Source: Lachnospiraceae bacterium C6A11
GTDB lineage: Bacteria; Bacillota; Clostridia; Lachnospirales; Lachnospiraceae
Direction: 5' to 3'
Assembly: GCA_000702245.1 (NCBI GenBank)
Contig: JNKY01000015.1
Location: 62,001-126,000, forward strand
DNA: 64,000 bases
Of the stretch, positions 25,359-34,614 are shown piece after piece. The first letter of the stretch is position 1. Each line of letters opens with the position of its first letter. Made by a program: the position numbers and the translations under genes. The notes beneath the pieces were generated by a model. The model was not told the origin of the DNA. It ran no database searches and saw only the letters and a program-made list of their open reading frames with translations.

Positions 25359-26465
25359 TCATATCATATAAAACCACGTATCATCCATATCCATCTCATT
25401 CGCTTCGACCTTGTGGCTGCCCTTGATCGTCAGCTCCTGGTTTTTGATGCTGACTCTCGAGCCCGCCTTGATGGATGATGTGATAAATGCATTACCGCCA
25501 ATAACTGCGCCCTCGCCGATGACGGTCTCGCCACCAAGGATAGACGCTCCTGAATAAATCGTAACGTGATCCTCAATGGTCGGATGTCTCTTCGCACCGC
25601 GAAGCCCCTGGCCTGCGCTTGTCGAAAGAGCACCGATGGTCACGCCCTGATATATCTTCACGTGCTCGCCGATGATGGACGTCTCGCCCACAACAACGCC
25701 GGTTCCGTGATCTATCATGAGGTATTTTCCGATTGTCGCACCCGGATGAATATCGATTCCCGTGCGGCTGTGTGCGTATTCCGTCATGATCCTCGGAATA
25801 AGCGGAACGTCCAGCAGATAAAGCTCGTGCGCAATACGGTTGATGACCGTCGCACGAAGCCCCGGATAAGAAAGAACTATCTCCTCCTTATCAAATGCCG
25901 CCGGGTCACCATCAAAGGTTGCCTGAATATCCGTATCAGCGTATTCTCTGATCTTCGGGATCTGCTTGAAGAACTTGAGCGTCAGCTCCTCAGCCATATT
26001 GCTGAGCTCCTCGTAGGTGTAGCTCTTGCGCGTGCCCGTCTCGCCCCTGCTCTGAGCCTCCTCACTATCATTTATCGTGCCTGCTTCGCTCTCATTCTGA
26101 ACTTCCCCGCCATCATTTACTACGCCTGCTTCGCCCCGGTTCTGAACATCCCTATCCAGCATGTGCTGAAGTGCAATCTTGTCCAGCCTGTGCTGAAGCG
26201 CGATCTTGATCTGTTTCCTAAGGTTGTAGATAACGTCCTCGATCAGCACCGACAATCTGTAATTGTCGTTGTAGCTCTTATAGACCTTACTCCTGTAATA
26301 CCCCGGAAATATAATATGCATCAATTTATTCAATATATCGATGACCGCGTCCTTATCCGGCTGTCCGTTAATATTTCTTTTATCGATATCGCGGTCGCCT
26401 TCGTAATCCTTCAGGATGTCGTCCACGATCTGCTTAACTTCCGATTTTAATCTCTGCTCTTCCAA
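25359..26465 (-). CDS. cysE: Serine O-acetyltransferase (CysE/EpsC type) with repeat insertion
   Basis: The enzyme acetylates L-serine to O-acetylserine, the sulfide acceptor for cysteine synthesis. The hexapeptide domain spans about 235-345, with IHPGATIGKYLMIDHGTGVV containing the catalytic His, and GVTIGALS. Its ending and N-terminal helical domain match EpsC-like Clostridia enzymes (about 300 residues). The excess of about 60 residues lies at about 95-155: a 15-residue unit repeated (NRGEAGVVNDGGEVQ, NESEAGTINDSEEAQ, SRGETG), preceded by KIALQH repeats. The start is a TTG with GAGGG seven bases upstream. Confidence 0.9.
   Translation of the reverse strand: MEEQRLKSEVKQIVDDILKDYEGDRDIDKRNINGQPDKDAVIDILNKLMHIIFPGYYRSKVYKSYNDNYRLSVLIEDVIYNLRKQIKIALQHRLDKIALQHMLDRDVQNRGEAGVVNDGGEVQNESEAGTINDSEEAQSRGETGTRKSYTYEELSNMAEELTLKFFKQIPKIREYADTDIQATFDGDPAAFDKEEIVLSYPGLRATVINRIAHELYLLDVPLIPRIMTEYAHSRTGIDIHPGATIGKYLMIDHGTGVVVGETSIIGEHVKIYQGVTIGALSTSAGQGLRGAKRHPTIEDHVTIYSGASILGGETVIGEGAVIGGNAFITSSIKAGSRVSIKNQELTIKGSHKVEANEMDMDDTWFYMI
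26032..26152 (-). repeat. 45-bp tandem repeat (2.7 copies) within cysE
   Basis: Units start at 26032, 26077 and 26122, each opening GTGCC or ACGCC and containing TCGC...CTGA. The unit encodes 15 residues, and copies differ at about a third of bases. The period is a multiple of three, so the frame is kept. It lies between the helical N-terminal domain and the beta-helix. Confidence 0.8.
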
Positions 26466-26727
26466 CTTAAGTCCCTCTTCGTATGAGTTTCCATACGTAA
26501 TATTTTAAATAATATCACTCATCAATAAACGCCCCGCCGGTTTCCGATTTCATGTCTATCCGACGTTTCTATCACTAAAAACGGGTAGACTTCCCCATCT
26601 ATAAAATATACCATTTTACAGCACATTTTTCAACGAATTATTATTTGCCCGAATCCATCAGTCCGCCATCAACTATGCATCCTGAAATCCATCCCGAAAT
26701 CAATCATGCAAGCCATTCACCATATAT
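26466..26727. other. Spacer upstream of cysE, no gene seen
   Basis: About 260 bases without a convincing coding frame. It contains CGTATG-AGTTTC-CATACG (26480-26497), a 6-bp palindrome just ahead of the serine acetyltransferase ribosome site that could be an operator or a weak hairpin. The rest is A+T-rich spacer before the symporter terminator and should hold the cysE promoter. Confidence 0.4.
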
Positions 26728-26768
26728 AAAAAATACCCTCCTTACAAATCACTCTGTAAAGAGGGTAT
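26728..26768 (-). terminator. Terminator of the alanine symporter gene
   Basis: Minus strand: ATACCCTCTTTACA pairs with TGTAAGGAGGGTAT around an eight-base loop, with one mismatch, followed by six T. It lies about 40 bases past the symporter stop. Confidence 0.85.
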
Positions 26769-26809
26769 ATCCTGTATTATCATATTTTCGCCAGCCGACA
26801 ACGAATATA

Positions 26810-28309
26810 TCAGTCATCGTCCGGAAGTACCTCCTGTGTCTCCTCAACATCCTCAAACATTGATAACATCGGTTTTATATCTTTATGACGGAACTTTCTG
26901 TCAACATAGTTCTTCGTGCATTTCATAACCTGTGGTGACAAGACGAGCACACCTATAAGGTTAGGTATCATCATAAGTCCGTTGAAGGTATCCGAAATAT
27001 CCCATGCAAGCTGTGCCTCCAGTATTGATCCGGCCAGAACGATGCAAACGAAAACTATACGATAGATAATGATCTTGCTTGTTCCGAAGAGATACTCGAA
27101 AGCCTTGCTGCCATAATGGCTCCATCCGAGAACCGTTGAATAAGCAAAGAGCAGTATTGCAAGTGCGATAAAGATCGAACCCGGCTTTCCAAAATGCTGC
27201 TCAAAGGCATAACTCATCAGAGCATCCTTACCAACCTCTTCACCCTTAGCTGTAAGAAGACCTGTATCAAGATCAACAGCGCCACTGCTGAGTATGGTCA
27301 AAGCTGTCAGTGTACATACTATGATGGTATCCGCAAATACTTCGAAAATACCCCACATGCCCTGTCTGACAGGTTCCTTAACATTTGAACTTGAATGAAC
27401 CATTACCGAAGAACCGAGACCTGCCTCATTTGAGAAAACGCCTCTCTTCATACCCCATTCCATAGCAATTGCTATACCTGATCCTACAGTTCCGCCGGCT
27501 GCACTCTTCAGGTTAAATGCACCCTTAAAAATAGACTCAAATACAGCAGGAATTGTGTTGATATTCATGCCAATTATAATAAAGGTTCCGAGAAGGAAAA
27601 TAATAACCATTGTAGGAACAAGCTTTTCTGTAATCGAAGCGATTCTCTTGATTCCGCCTACAACAACCAGACCTACAGCGAAGAAAAGAAAAATACCAAT
27701 TGCAAAGCTCGGAATCTTAACCGTATGCCTTACATTTTTGACCATTGCATTTACCTGGCTCATGTTTCCGATTCCGAAGGAAGCAAGTATGCAGAAGCAA
27801 GAGAAAAGTACTGCCAGGATGACGCCGATCTTCTTACAATTCTTCTTCGCTCCCAGACCATCACGGAGATAATACATCGCGCCTCCGCACCATTCACCGT
27901 CTTTGTTCTTCCTTCTGTAAAGGATACCGAGAACATTCTCTGAATAGTTAGTCATCATTCCGAAGAAGGCGATGATCCACATCCAAAATACAGCTCCCGG
28001 TCCGCCGAGTGCAATTGCACCGGCAACACCTACAATGTTTCCGGTTCCGACTGTAGCCGCAAGAGCAGTACAAAGGGACTGGAACTGAGATATGGTCTTG
28101 TCCTTTGTGTGAGTTCTAACGTGTTTATCACCAAAAATAGCACCTATAGTATGTTTCATCCAATAACCGAAATGAGTTATCTGGAAAAACTTAGTCAGAA
28201 GCGTCATGAGTATTCCGACAAATGCCAACAGCACAAGAGCCGGCCATCCCCAGACCATATCATTTATCTTTGAGTTGATCTCGGTGATTGCATCGATAAA
28301 TCCCTTCAT
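26810..28309 (-). CDS. Sodium/alanine (glycine) symporter, AGCS family
   Basis: This integral membrane secondary transporter takes up alanine or glycine with Na+. Diagnostic AGCS segments include VGTGNIVGVAGAIALGGPGA near 95, FWMWIIAFFGMMTNYSENVL, GGAMYYLRDGLG and GVFSNEAGLGSSVMVHSSS near 290. About 11 hydrophobic helices span 499 residues, with a charged tail ending in acidic residues. It forms a single-gene transcript ending at a clear terminator. Confidence 0.92.
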   Translation of the reverse strand: MKGFIDAITEINSKINDMVWGWPALVLLAFVGILMTLLTKFFQITHFGYWMKHTIGAIFGDKHVRTHTKDKTISQFQSLCTALAATVGTGNIVGVAGAIALGGPGAVFWMWIIAFFGMMTNYSENVLGILYRRKNKDGEWCGGAMYYLRDGLGAKKNCKKIGVILAVLFSCFCILASFGIGNMSQVNAMVKNVRHTVKIPSFAIGIFLFFAVGLVVVGGIKRIASITEKLVPTMVIIFLLGTFIIIGMNINTIPAVFESIFKGAFNLKSAAGGTVGSGIAIAMEWGMKRGVFSNEAGLGSSVMVHSSSNVKEPVRQGMWGIFEVFADTIIVCTLTALTILSSGAVDLDTGLLTAKGEEVGKDALMSYAFEQHFGKPGSIFIALAILLFAYSTVLGWSHYGSKAFEYLFGTSKIIIYRIVFVCIVLAGSILEAQLAWDISDTFNGLMMIPNLIGVLVLSPQVMKCTKNYVDRKFRHKDIKPMLSMFEDVEETQEVLPDDD

Positions 28310-28390
28310 TTTTTCATTTACCTTTCATTTTTGTTTCTAAATACCTTCAAGCCTTCCCCATCGGTTACCGCAGCTCTACAACCACGATCA

Positions 28391-29209
28391 TTACATAAAT
28401 CCCGGAAGCGAAGTCTGAGAGATGCCCGAAGCGATAGCCCCGAGAGCTATAGCCAGCGGAATCATGGCCCCCGCCAGAATCCACCAGGCACTTATACTTT
28501 CCTTACCCGCAATACTCTTCGCCCTGAACTCCTCGATATTTGAAAACTTGTGCATGGCATCCAGATCCTGTTTGGTGAAGGTCTCCATGATGGAATCGGC
28601 CTTCGCCTTATTTTCCGCAGTGTAAAATACGCCCTTGCAATTCTCGTCGAGTCTGTCCAGCGCCCCGAAAAGCCTATTGTATTCCTTCATCTTTTCCTTC
28701 AGGAATTTCCTCTCATCGTTCAGAGTGATAACATGAAACTTCTCCCTGTCATCATCCAGCTTCTCGGTCGGATTGGTAAGCATCCTGTACAAATATATCT
28801 GCTTCAGCAGATTCATCGTGAAAGGAACTGCCACAAGAACAGCTCCTATCGCGATTAAAAACATCAGTGCATAATGTGTGAAGGACAGAAAGCCCCTTAT
28901 CGTATTTCTGAAGCCCGGCATCTGCCCGAACAGATATACGACCAGAAGATCCAGAACAATAAGTCCCGCATACAGACCAAGCAGCAGCCCGGCATGCTTC
29001 ATATTGCTCTTCAGTTCCTTCTCCCTCACATAAGTATTTTTATACTGAAGCTGGTAGCCCTCCTTCAGGCTCTTACCGATCTGATACAGCCTGAGGATCT
29101 CTCCATAATCCTTGGTGGTGCCGCTTTCGAAGAAAAAGCCCTTCTGCCCGGCAGCCTTTACCAGCTCATCAACATTAACATCCGGATTGCCCTTCAATTC
29201 ATACCCCAT
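28391..29209 (-). CDS. Unrecognised membrane protein with three predicted helices
   Basis: I do not recognise the family. The 272-residue protein starts with a soluble domain of about 70 residues with charged helices (EILRLYQIGKSLKEGYQLQY). Two transmembrane segments follow at about 73-95 and 110-132. A cytoplasmic charged helical region with FLKEKMKEYNRLFGALDRLD comes next, then a third hydrophobic segment at 242-264. GGGGAGG eight bases ahead supports the ATG at 29209. It lies between thrS and the symporter, with no signal peptide. Confidence 0.7.
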   Translation of the reverse strand: MGYELKGNPDVNVDELVKAAGQKGFFFESGTTKDYGEILRLYQIGKSLKEGYQLQYKNTYVREKELKSNMKHAGLLLGLYAGLIVLDLLVVYLFGQMPGFRNTIRGFLSFTHYALMFLIAIGAVLVAVPFTMNLLKQIYLYRMLTNPTEKLDDDREKFHVITLNDERKFLKEKMKEYNRLFGALDRLDENCKGVFYTAENKAKADSIMETFTKQDLDAMHKFSNIEEFRAKSIAGKESISAWWILAGAMIPLAIALGAIASGISQTSLPGFM

Positions 29210-29293
29210 AACATGAACCTCCCCTCCAAATTATGATCCATGAAACGTCTGAATAATTAGAACTCCTATGTTAGCCAGTCCTTTTTGTCAGTA

Positions 29294-31117
29294 TTAAAAT
29301 TCCTCAACAAGCTCAAGTGTGTACTCTGTATTCTGCTTTCTGCAGATCTGAGCGAACTTCTCAAGCGGAACACCGTTTGCCTGCTTGTTTCCTCTGATAT
29401 TTATAGAAACAGTGCCTTCCTCAGCTTCCTTGTCGCCAAGTACGAGGATGTATGGCTCCTTAAACTTCTTGAAGCCCTTGATCTTGTTCTTCATATTGTC
29501 ATCGCTGTAGTCAGCCTCAACACGGATACCTGCCGCACGGAGAGCCTTAACGACCTTCTTTGCATACTCATTATGCTCTTCTCTGATAGGAACAACGCCT
29601 ACCTGGAATGGCGAAAGCCAGAATGGGAATGCACCCTTGAAGTTCTCGATAAGGATACCGATGAATCTCTCAAACGAGCCAAATATAGCTCTGTGGATCA
29701 TAACCGGTCTCTTCTGAGTTCCATCAGCAGCAACGTATTTCAGATCGAAATTGAGCGGAAGCTGGAAGTCGAGCTGGATGGTACCCATCTGCCACTCACG
29801 TCCGATGCAGTCCTTCATCTTAAGGTCGATCTTTGGTCCATAGAATGCGCCGTCGCCCTCGTTTATCTCATAATTTCCTTCGCCGTATTTCTTGTCAAGG
29901 ATTCTCTTAAGAGAAGCCTCTGCAGCGTCCCAAAGCTCAGGATCGCCCATGAAATCGTCCGGTCTTGTTGAAAGCTCTGCAGCATATGTAAGGCCGAAGG
30001 TCTCATAGATGTATTTTGCGATGTCCATGATGTCGCCGATCTCATCCTCGATCATATCATCTGTAAGGAAGGTATGGTCGTCGTCCTGATGGAACATCTG
30101 AACACGGAAAAGTCCGTTAAGCTCGCCACTCTTCTCACGTCTGTGGATGACCTGAGTCTCGCTGTAGCGGAGTGGAAGCTCCTTGTAGCTGTGAAGTCCG
30201 TTCTTGTAAACATTGATAGCGTTCGGACAGTTCATCGGCTTCATAGCGTACTGAATATCTGTATTTATCACCTCGTCGCCTGTCTTCTCATCAGTTGAAG
30301 CATGTGTAACGAGGAACATATTTTCCTTGTAGTGTCCCCAGTGTCCTGAAGTCTCCCAAAGTCTTCTGTGGTTGATAACAGGTGCAAGGATCTCCTGATA
30401 GCCGTGCTCCTCGTGGATGCCTCTCCAGAAGTTGAGCATAGCATTGTAAAGCTTGAAGCCTCTTGGAAGCCAGTAAGGCATACCCGGCGCTGTCTCGTCG
30501 AACATAAAGAGCTCCTGTTCAGGTCCGATCTTCTTGTGATCGCGCTCCATAGCCTCCTTGATGAATGCAAGATGGTCCTTAAGAGCATTCTTATCAGGAA
30601 ATACGTATACGTAGATTCTCTGAAGCTGATCTCTGTTCTCATCACCTCTCCAGTATGCGCCGGAAACCGACTTGATCTGGAATGCAGCATTCATAAGATC
30701 CTGAGAGTTGTCTACGTGAGGCCCGCGGCAGAGATCTACGAAATCATCACCTGTGTAATACAGTGTGAGGAGTGTATCCTCCGGAAGATCCTGGATAAGC
30801 TCTGTCTTAAACTTCTGATCCTTAAATACCTCAAGTGCCTCGGCACGTCCGATCTCAACACGCTTAAAGTCCTCACGGCGCTTGATGATCTCACGCATCT
30901 TGTCCTCGATGGCCTTGTAGTCATCCTTTGTTACTGTTCTCGGAAGAACGAAATCATAGTACATTCCGTCATCGATCTGAGGTCCGATGGCATACTGTAC
31001 ATTTTCCTTTCCGAAGATCTCAATAACTGCTTTTGCTAAAATATGTGCCATTGAATGGCGGTAATTTGCGAGGTAATACTCTTTGTATTCCTCTTTTGAC
31101 ATTTCATCCTTGATCAT
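29294..31117 (-). CDS. thrS: Threonyl-tRNA synthetase lacking the N-terminal TGS domain
   Basis: ThrRS charges tRNA-Thr. The protein begins directly in the N2 editing domain (YRHSMAHILAKAVIEIF), with CRGPHVDNSQDLM as the end of the editing site. The class II catalytic core follows, with PMNCPNAINVYK (zinc Cys), QVIHRREKSGELNGLFRVQM (motif 2) and RPVMIHRAIFGSFERFIGIL (motif 3), then an anticodon domain (PFQVGVVPI). The TGS domain of about 60 residues found in most ThrRS is absent, as in some Clostridia. The start is at 31117 with AAAGGAG; the extended frame to 31213 overlaps the T-box leader. Confidence 0.95.
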   Translation of the reverse strand: MIKDEMSKEEYKEYYLANYRHSMAHILAKAVIEIFGKENVQYAIGPQIDDGMYYDFVLPRTVTKDDYKAIEDKMREIIKRREDFKRVEIGRAEALEVFKDQKFKTELIQDLPEDTLLTLYYTGDDFVDLCRGPHVDNSQDLMNAAFQIKSVSGAYWRGDENRDQLQRIYVYVFPDKNALKDHLAFIKEAMERDHKKIGPEQELFMFDETAPGMPYWLPRGFKLYNAMLNFWRGIHEEHGYQEILAPVINHRRLWETSGHWGHYKENMFLVTHASTDEKTGDEVINTDIQYAMKPMNCPNAINVYKNGLHSYKELPLRYSETQVIHRREKSGELNGLFRVQMFHQDDDHTFLTDDMIEDEIGDIMDIAKYIYETFGLTYAAELSTRPDDFMGDPELWDAAEASLKRILDKKYGEGNYEINEGDGAFYGPKIDLKMKDCIGREWQMGTIQLDFQLPLNFDLKYVAADGTQKRPVMIHRAIFGSFERFIGILIENFKGAFPFWLSPFQVGVVPIREEHNEYAKKVVKALRAAGIRVEADYSDDNMKNKIKGFKKFKEPYILVLGDKEAEEGTVSINIRGNKQANGVPLEKFAQICRKQNTEYTLELVEEF

Positions 31118-31142
31118 TTTCGTTTCTCCTTTATATTTTCGT

Positions 31143-31532
31143 TTATAACACAAAGTCCCTCGCACTGTAATAACAGTGCAAGGGACGTGACTTTTATTTT
31201 CGCGCGGTTCCACCCAGCTTATTTATACATCATCTCTCATCGAACAGCAGGTTATATTTTGATACAAATCAATATCTCTCTGCTTATCATAGAGACCATT
31301 CGTATAAATCTCTCATTTTGATTATAACGGAATCACCGTACCTGTTTGCAGGTCTCTCCGAGGTAGTTTTCGTGAAGGCTACTTTGCCGGACGCTTCCAG
31401 CACCGATCATCGCCACTATCCGTTCCGGCACAACTGCCGACCCGTAGCACATATATCATCGGGCGTCTTTCTCTGTGACATTTCACACAGCCTACTCGTC
31501 TCATCATAGATTTAGTTATTTGGTTGCAGTTG
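31143..31532 (-). promoter_or_regulatory. T-box riboswitch leader of thrS
   Basis: On the minus strand the conserved T-box GCTGGGTGGAACCGCGCG (31201-31218) is followed by a terminator hairpin, GTCCCTTGCACTGT pairing with ACAGTGCGAGGGAC (31155-31186), then T-rich sequence. Upstream, CACAGAGAAAGACG resembles the stem I AG bulge. GAAAACTACCTCGGAG may be the specifier loop, with ACT (Thr) followed by the usual purine. Uncharged tRNA-Thr would pair with both sites and favour readthrough into thrS. Confidence 0.9.
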
Positions 31533-31538
31533 TGATGA

Positions 31539-31567
31539 ATTATAAAACACAGTATTAAAAAAGTAAA
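31539..31567 (-). promoter_or_regulatory. Promoter of the thrS T-box transcript
   Basis: TTTACT (31562-31567) and a perfect TATAAT (31539-31544) are separated by 17 bases, placing transcription start near 31532, at the head of the T-box leader. Confidence 0.75.
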
Positions 31568-31629
31568 GTGTTATCATTCAAAAATAATATTAGTTTTATT
31601 TATCGATCGATACTTTATTACTTAACTCC

Positions 31630-32388
31630 CTACAGCGGCAGATCCTTTTTCTTAAATACGATTCCTCCTGCGAAGAGAGCCACAACCGATATGACTACCG
31701 GAATTATCAGATTTTGTGCCCAGTCGTTCTTACCGAAAAGCACCGATTCGTAATCATAGAAGGAGCAGATGGTCGCGTATTTCAGATCCTTAAGGCCGTC
31801 CACTCCAAGCCTTCCGAACATTGCGAGCATATTTACAAGTATTGATTCTCCAACGAAGGCTCCCGCAAGACCAAGGGTGTATTTTGAAGAATTGAAGATT
31901 CCCGAAAATGCCATACAAACCGCTGCAAGTGCGAGGCATACCACAAAGGCTGATATGTTTACCTGTATTATCATCTTCGTTGTTATGTTTCCGGCGAGTC
32001 CCACATATCCGAGGGTTGCCATACTGATAGGATTTGACGAGTTGATCAAGATATGTGCCAGCGTTTCGATCCCGAACATCAGTGCCAGTGACGAAACCAT
32101 AAATACCGATTGGGTGAAGGCAACCGCCTCACGTCTCACCGAGGTTGATAAAACATACGCCATCGACCCTCTGTCAACCTGACCGGCTATAAGCTTGTTT
32201 GAAGTTACAAGAACGTAGATACCCGGAAGTATCGTTGTCATCATTCCGTAGAAGATGGTGAACAGCATCGGCTGCGTCATTTCCAGCGCCGAGAACTGTA
32301 TGCACAGGATGGTCATTACTCCGGTCATTACCGACCACATAACCCAGTTTGATTTAATTGATTGTTTGAAAAGCGGTAAACTAAACAT
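31630..32388 (-). CDS. ABC-2 type permease
   Basis: This 252-residue membrane protein has six predicted helices: MWSVMTGVMTILCIQFSAL, LFTIFYGMMTTILPGIYVLV and four more up to VVISVVALFAGGIVF. The segment GQVDRGSMAYVLSTSVRRE between helices 2 and 3 is typical of ABC-2 permeases that work with DrrA-like ATPases. The start is at 32388 because AGGAGG sits just upstream. It is the last gene of an ATPase-ATPase-permease run and presumably forms the channel with one or both ATPases. The substrate is unknown. Confidence 0.82.
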   Translation of the reverse strand: MFSLPLFKQSIKSNWVMWSVMTGVMTILCIQFSALEMTQPMLFTIFYGMMTTILPGIYVLVTSNKLIAGQVDRGSMAYVLSTSVRREAVAFTQSVFMVSSLALMFGIETLAHILINSSNPISMATLGYVGLAGNITTKMIIQVNISAFVVCLALAAVCMAFSGIFNSSKYTLGLAGAFVGESILVNMLAMFGRLGVDGLKDLKYATICSFYDYESVLFGKNDWAQNLIIPVVISVVALFAGGIVFKKKDLPL

Positions 32389-32398
32389 ATTTTTCCTC

Positions 32399-33349
32399 CT
32401 AACTGACTCTGCTCTCAATATTCTCCATATAATAATCCTCCAGCGTGTATGGTATGTACTTCATATATCTCACGCTGTAATTTGCGAGTATCTTCATAAG
32501 TGTATTTGCGTCAGCCGCCTGGCCGGAAGCCACTCTTATCACCACATGTCTGTATTTTGGATTGTAGCTTTCTACATCGAAAGGATTTGTTTCCATAAAG
32601 CTTCTGAACTTCTCATCTGTCTCGAAGCCGATCCGGTATCTCTTATCTTCTCTGTCAGAGTACACAGAGCTTTCGATCTCCTCGATAAACCTTCCGTTGT
32701 GGATAAATCCGACCCTGTCGCAGGTATCGTCAAGCTCCTTGAAAATATGACTGCTCATGAAGATCGTGCAGCCTCTCTTCTTCTCTCTAAGTATCAACTC
32801 GATAAGTGTATCTCTCATCAGCGGGTCAAGTCCGGTTGACGGCTCGTCCAGAAGCAGCACATCCGGCCTGCCCATAAATGCCGCAACAAGAGCGGTCTTC
32901 TGTTTCATGCCCTTACTCATCCTCTTAAGTCCGGCGCTCACATCGATCTTAAACAGATCAATCAGCTCATTTATATATTCCGTATCCTTTATCCCCAGGA
33001 ACTGAGCCTGTAGCTTCAGAAAATCACTTCCGCTACCCACATCCGGAAAATCGATCTCGCCCGGCACGTAACCGATCCTGTTCAAGTATTTGTAAGATCT
33101 CTCCCAGGCAGGGATGCCAAATATACTGCATTCACCCTCGTCCGGTCTGAGAAAGCCCATCAGCTGCCTCATGGTTGTAGTCTTACCACTGCCATTTGTC
33201 CCGACCAGGCCGTAAACCTCACCCTTTTTGATCTTAAAATTAAAGTCAAATACGCCCTTTCCGTCTCCGTAATCCTTGGTGATATGGTCGACCCTGATGA
33301 TCTCCTCCTCACAACTGTCCTTTGTATTTTTATCAACCTTATCTCTCAT
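32399..33349 (-). CDS. ABC transporter ATP-binding protein
   Basis: The nucleotide-binding domain has Walker A GTNGSGKTTT near residue 54, a signature variant MSKGMKQK, and Walker B VLLLDEPSTGLDP. The C-terminal third, after the H-loop SSHIF, is an accessory domain of drug-exporter ATPases. A ribosome site AGGAGG five bases ahead fixes the ATG at 33349, 19 bases past the stop of the upstream ATPase gene. It is paralogous to that ATPase and probably forms a heterodimer with it. Confidence 0.88.
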   Translation of the reverse strand: MRDKVDKNTKDSCEEEIIRVDHITKDYGDGKGVFDFNFKIKKGEVYGLVGTNGSGKTTTMRQLMGFLRPDEGECSIFGIPAWERSYKYLNRIGYVPGEIDFPDVGSGSDFLKLQAQFLGIKDTEYINELIDLFKIDVSAGLKRMSKGMKQKTALVAAFMGRPDVLLLDEPSTGLDPLMRDTLIELILREKKRGCTIFMSSHIFKELDDTCDRVGFIHNGRFIEEIESSVYSDREDKRYRIGFETDEKFRSFMETNPFDVESYNPKYRHVVIRVASGQAADANTLMKILANYSVRYMKYIPYTLEDYYMENIESRVS

Positions 33350-33368
33350 CTCTTCCTCCTGATACCAA

Positions 33369-34346
33369 TCATTCCAGTGCAAATACTCTGTCATTTTTGT
33401 AGAAGTGCATGAAGAACTCCTCCAGACTTACCGAATGCTCCTTGAACCCTCTTATCCTGAAAGCCGCAAGCGATCTGATAAAAGAATTGATATTTCTGTC
33501 ATCAACAGATATGCTGCAGGAACAGTTCTTTCGGTCTATATTCTGTATGATATTTACATCCTCCGAGCCCTGCGTCTCCGGTGAAAAGTGTCTCACCTTC
33601 GTAGTCTTTTCTTCGAACTCTCTCATACTTCCTTCATCAGCAAAATACACCGTAAATATATTTTTCAGCCCGTGCTTCACATCCGCCGAAGCAAGTGTAG
33701 AAACGAGGCGTCCATCCTTGATGATTGCTATCCTGTCGCAGAGCGCCTCAACCTCCGAGAAAATATGACTGGACAGAAGTATCGTTTTACTTCTGTTCTT
33801 CTCGGTCCGGATGAAATCTATGAATCTCTCCTGCATTACCGGATCCAGGCCCGAGGTCGGCTCGTCCAGAAGAAGTATTTCCGGATTATCCATAAATGCC
33901 GTTACAACCGCAAGCTTTCTTTTTTCACCGATACTCATCTTTTTCACATCACCTGAAGGATCAAGTTCAAATATATCGAGCAGCTCCTTCAGCCTCCTTT
34001 CAGCCACCGGATCACCGCTTTTCACTCCCTTCAGACCTCTCATCATATCGATAAAGCCATATCCATCCAGCCCTGCCGGAAGATTTACCTCACCCGGAAG
34101 GTAACCGACATTTTTGATCACCTTACTATGCTTCTTCCAGGTATCAAGCCCGTTTATTAAAGCCTTACCGCCCTGTGGTTTTGAGAAACCCATCAGGTGT
34201 CTCATGGTTGTCGATTTTCCTGCACCGTTCGGTCCAAGAAAACCAAGCGTTTCGCCCTCTCCAACGCTGAAGCTCACCTCAAATAATCCTCTGCCATGCC
34301 CATAATCCTTCGTAAGCTTTGAAACCTCGATTTTATTCATATCCAT
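33369..34346 (-). CDS. ABC transporter ATP-binding protein (first of pair)
   Basis: Walker A is GPNGAGKSTT near residue 38, the signature variant is MSIGEKRK, and Walker B is ILLLDEPTSGLDP. The C-terminal extension of about 100 residues resembles DrrA-type exporter ATPases. An alternative ATG two codons in has slightly better spacing from AAGGA. Upstream lies a short palindrome, ATTAC-AGTCC-GTAAT (34366-34380), a possible operator. This two-ATPase plus permease layout recalls envelope-stress (Ytr/Bcr-like) exporters. Confidence 0.88.
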   Translation of the reverse strand: MDMNKIEVSKLTKDYGHGRGLFEVSFSVGEGETLGFLGPNGAGKSTTMRHLMGFSKPQGGKALINGLDTWKKHSKVIKNVGYLPGEVNLPAGLDGYGFIDMMRGLKGVKSGDPVAERRLKELLDIFELDPSGDVKKMSIGEKRKLAVVTAFMDNPEILLLDEPTSGLDPVMQERFIDFIRTEKNRSKTILLSSHIFSEVEALCDRIAIIKDGRLVSTLASADVKHGLKNIFTVYFADEGSMREFEEKTTKVRHFSPETQGSEDVNIIQNIDRKNCSCSISVDDRNINSFIRSLAAFRIRGFKEHSVSLEEFFMHFYKNDRVFALE

Positions 34347-34534
34347 CTTCCTTTCCTTACCCGTTATTACAGTCCGTAATTAACCATTTAAAACACCACG
34401 TATTTTTGATAATAGCCCATCACACTCCGCTTCGGACTGTTTGTTTTTGTTGTGATAAATATACAGATAGTTTTTTTAATAAATGTTTGAGTTTTGTTTC
34501 CGTTTTGTTAATTTGATAGAGTTTCATATTATAT

Positions 34535-34578
34535 AAAAACCACCCCATTATCAGTTATCCACTGACAACGAGATGGTT
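34535..34578 (-). terminator. Terminator after the histidine kinase gene
   Basis: Minus strand: 18-base arms beginning AACCATCTCGTTGTCAGT pair, using several G-U wobbles, with ACTGATAATGGGGTGGTT around a five-base loop, followed by five T. It separates the two-component operon from the ABC genes. Confidence 0.75.
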
Positions 34579-34614
34579 CTCCATCCACTTTTATTAATTC
34601 TCGTCTCTATATTG

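Noticed and set aside
24428-26450. Plus-strand frames of 258 and 294 codons
   Set aside because: Antisense shadows of rfbF and cysE, which have complete diagnostic motifs.
31118-31213. N-terminal extension of thrS by 32 codons
   Set aside because: The extension reads through the T-box terminator and antiterminator, while a strong ribosome site sits before the ATG at 31117.
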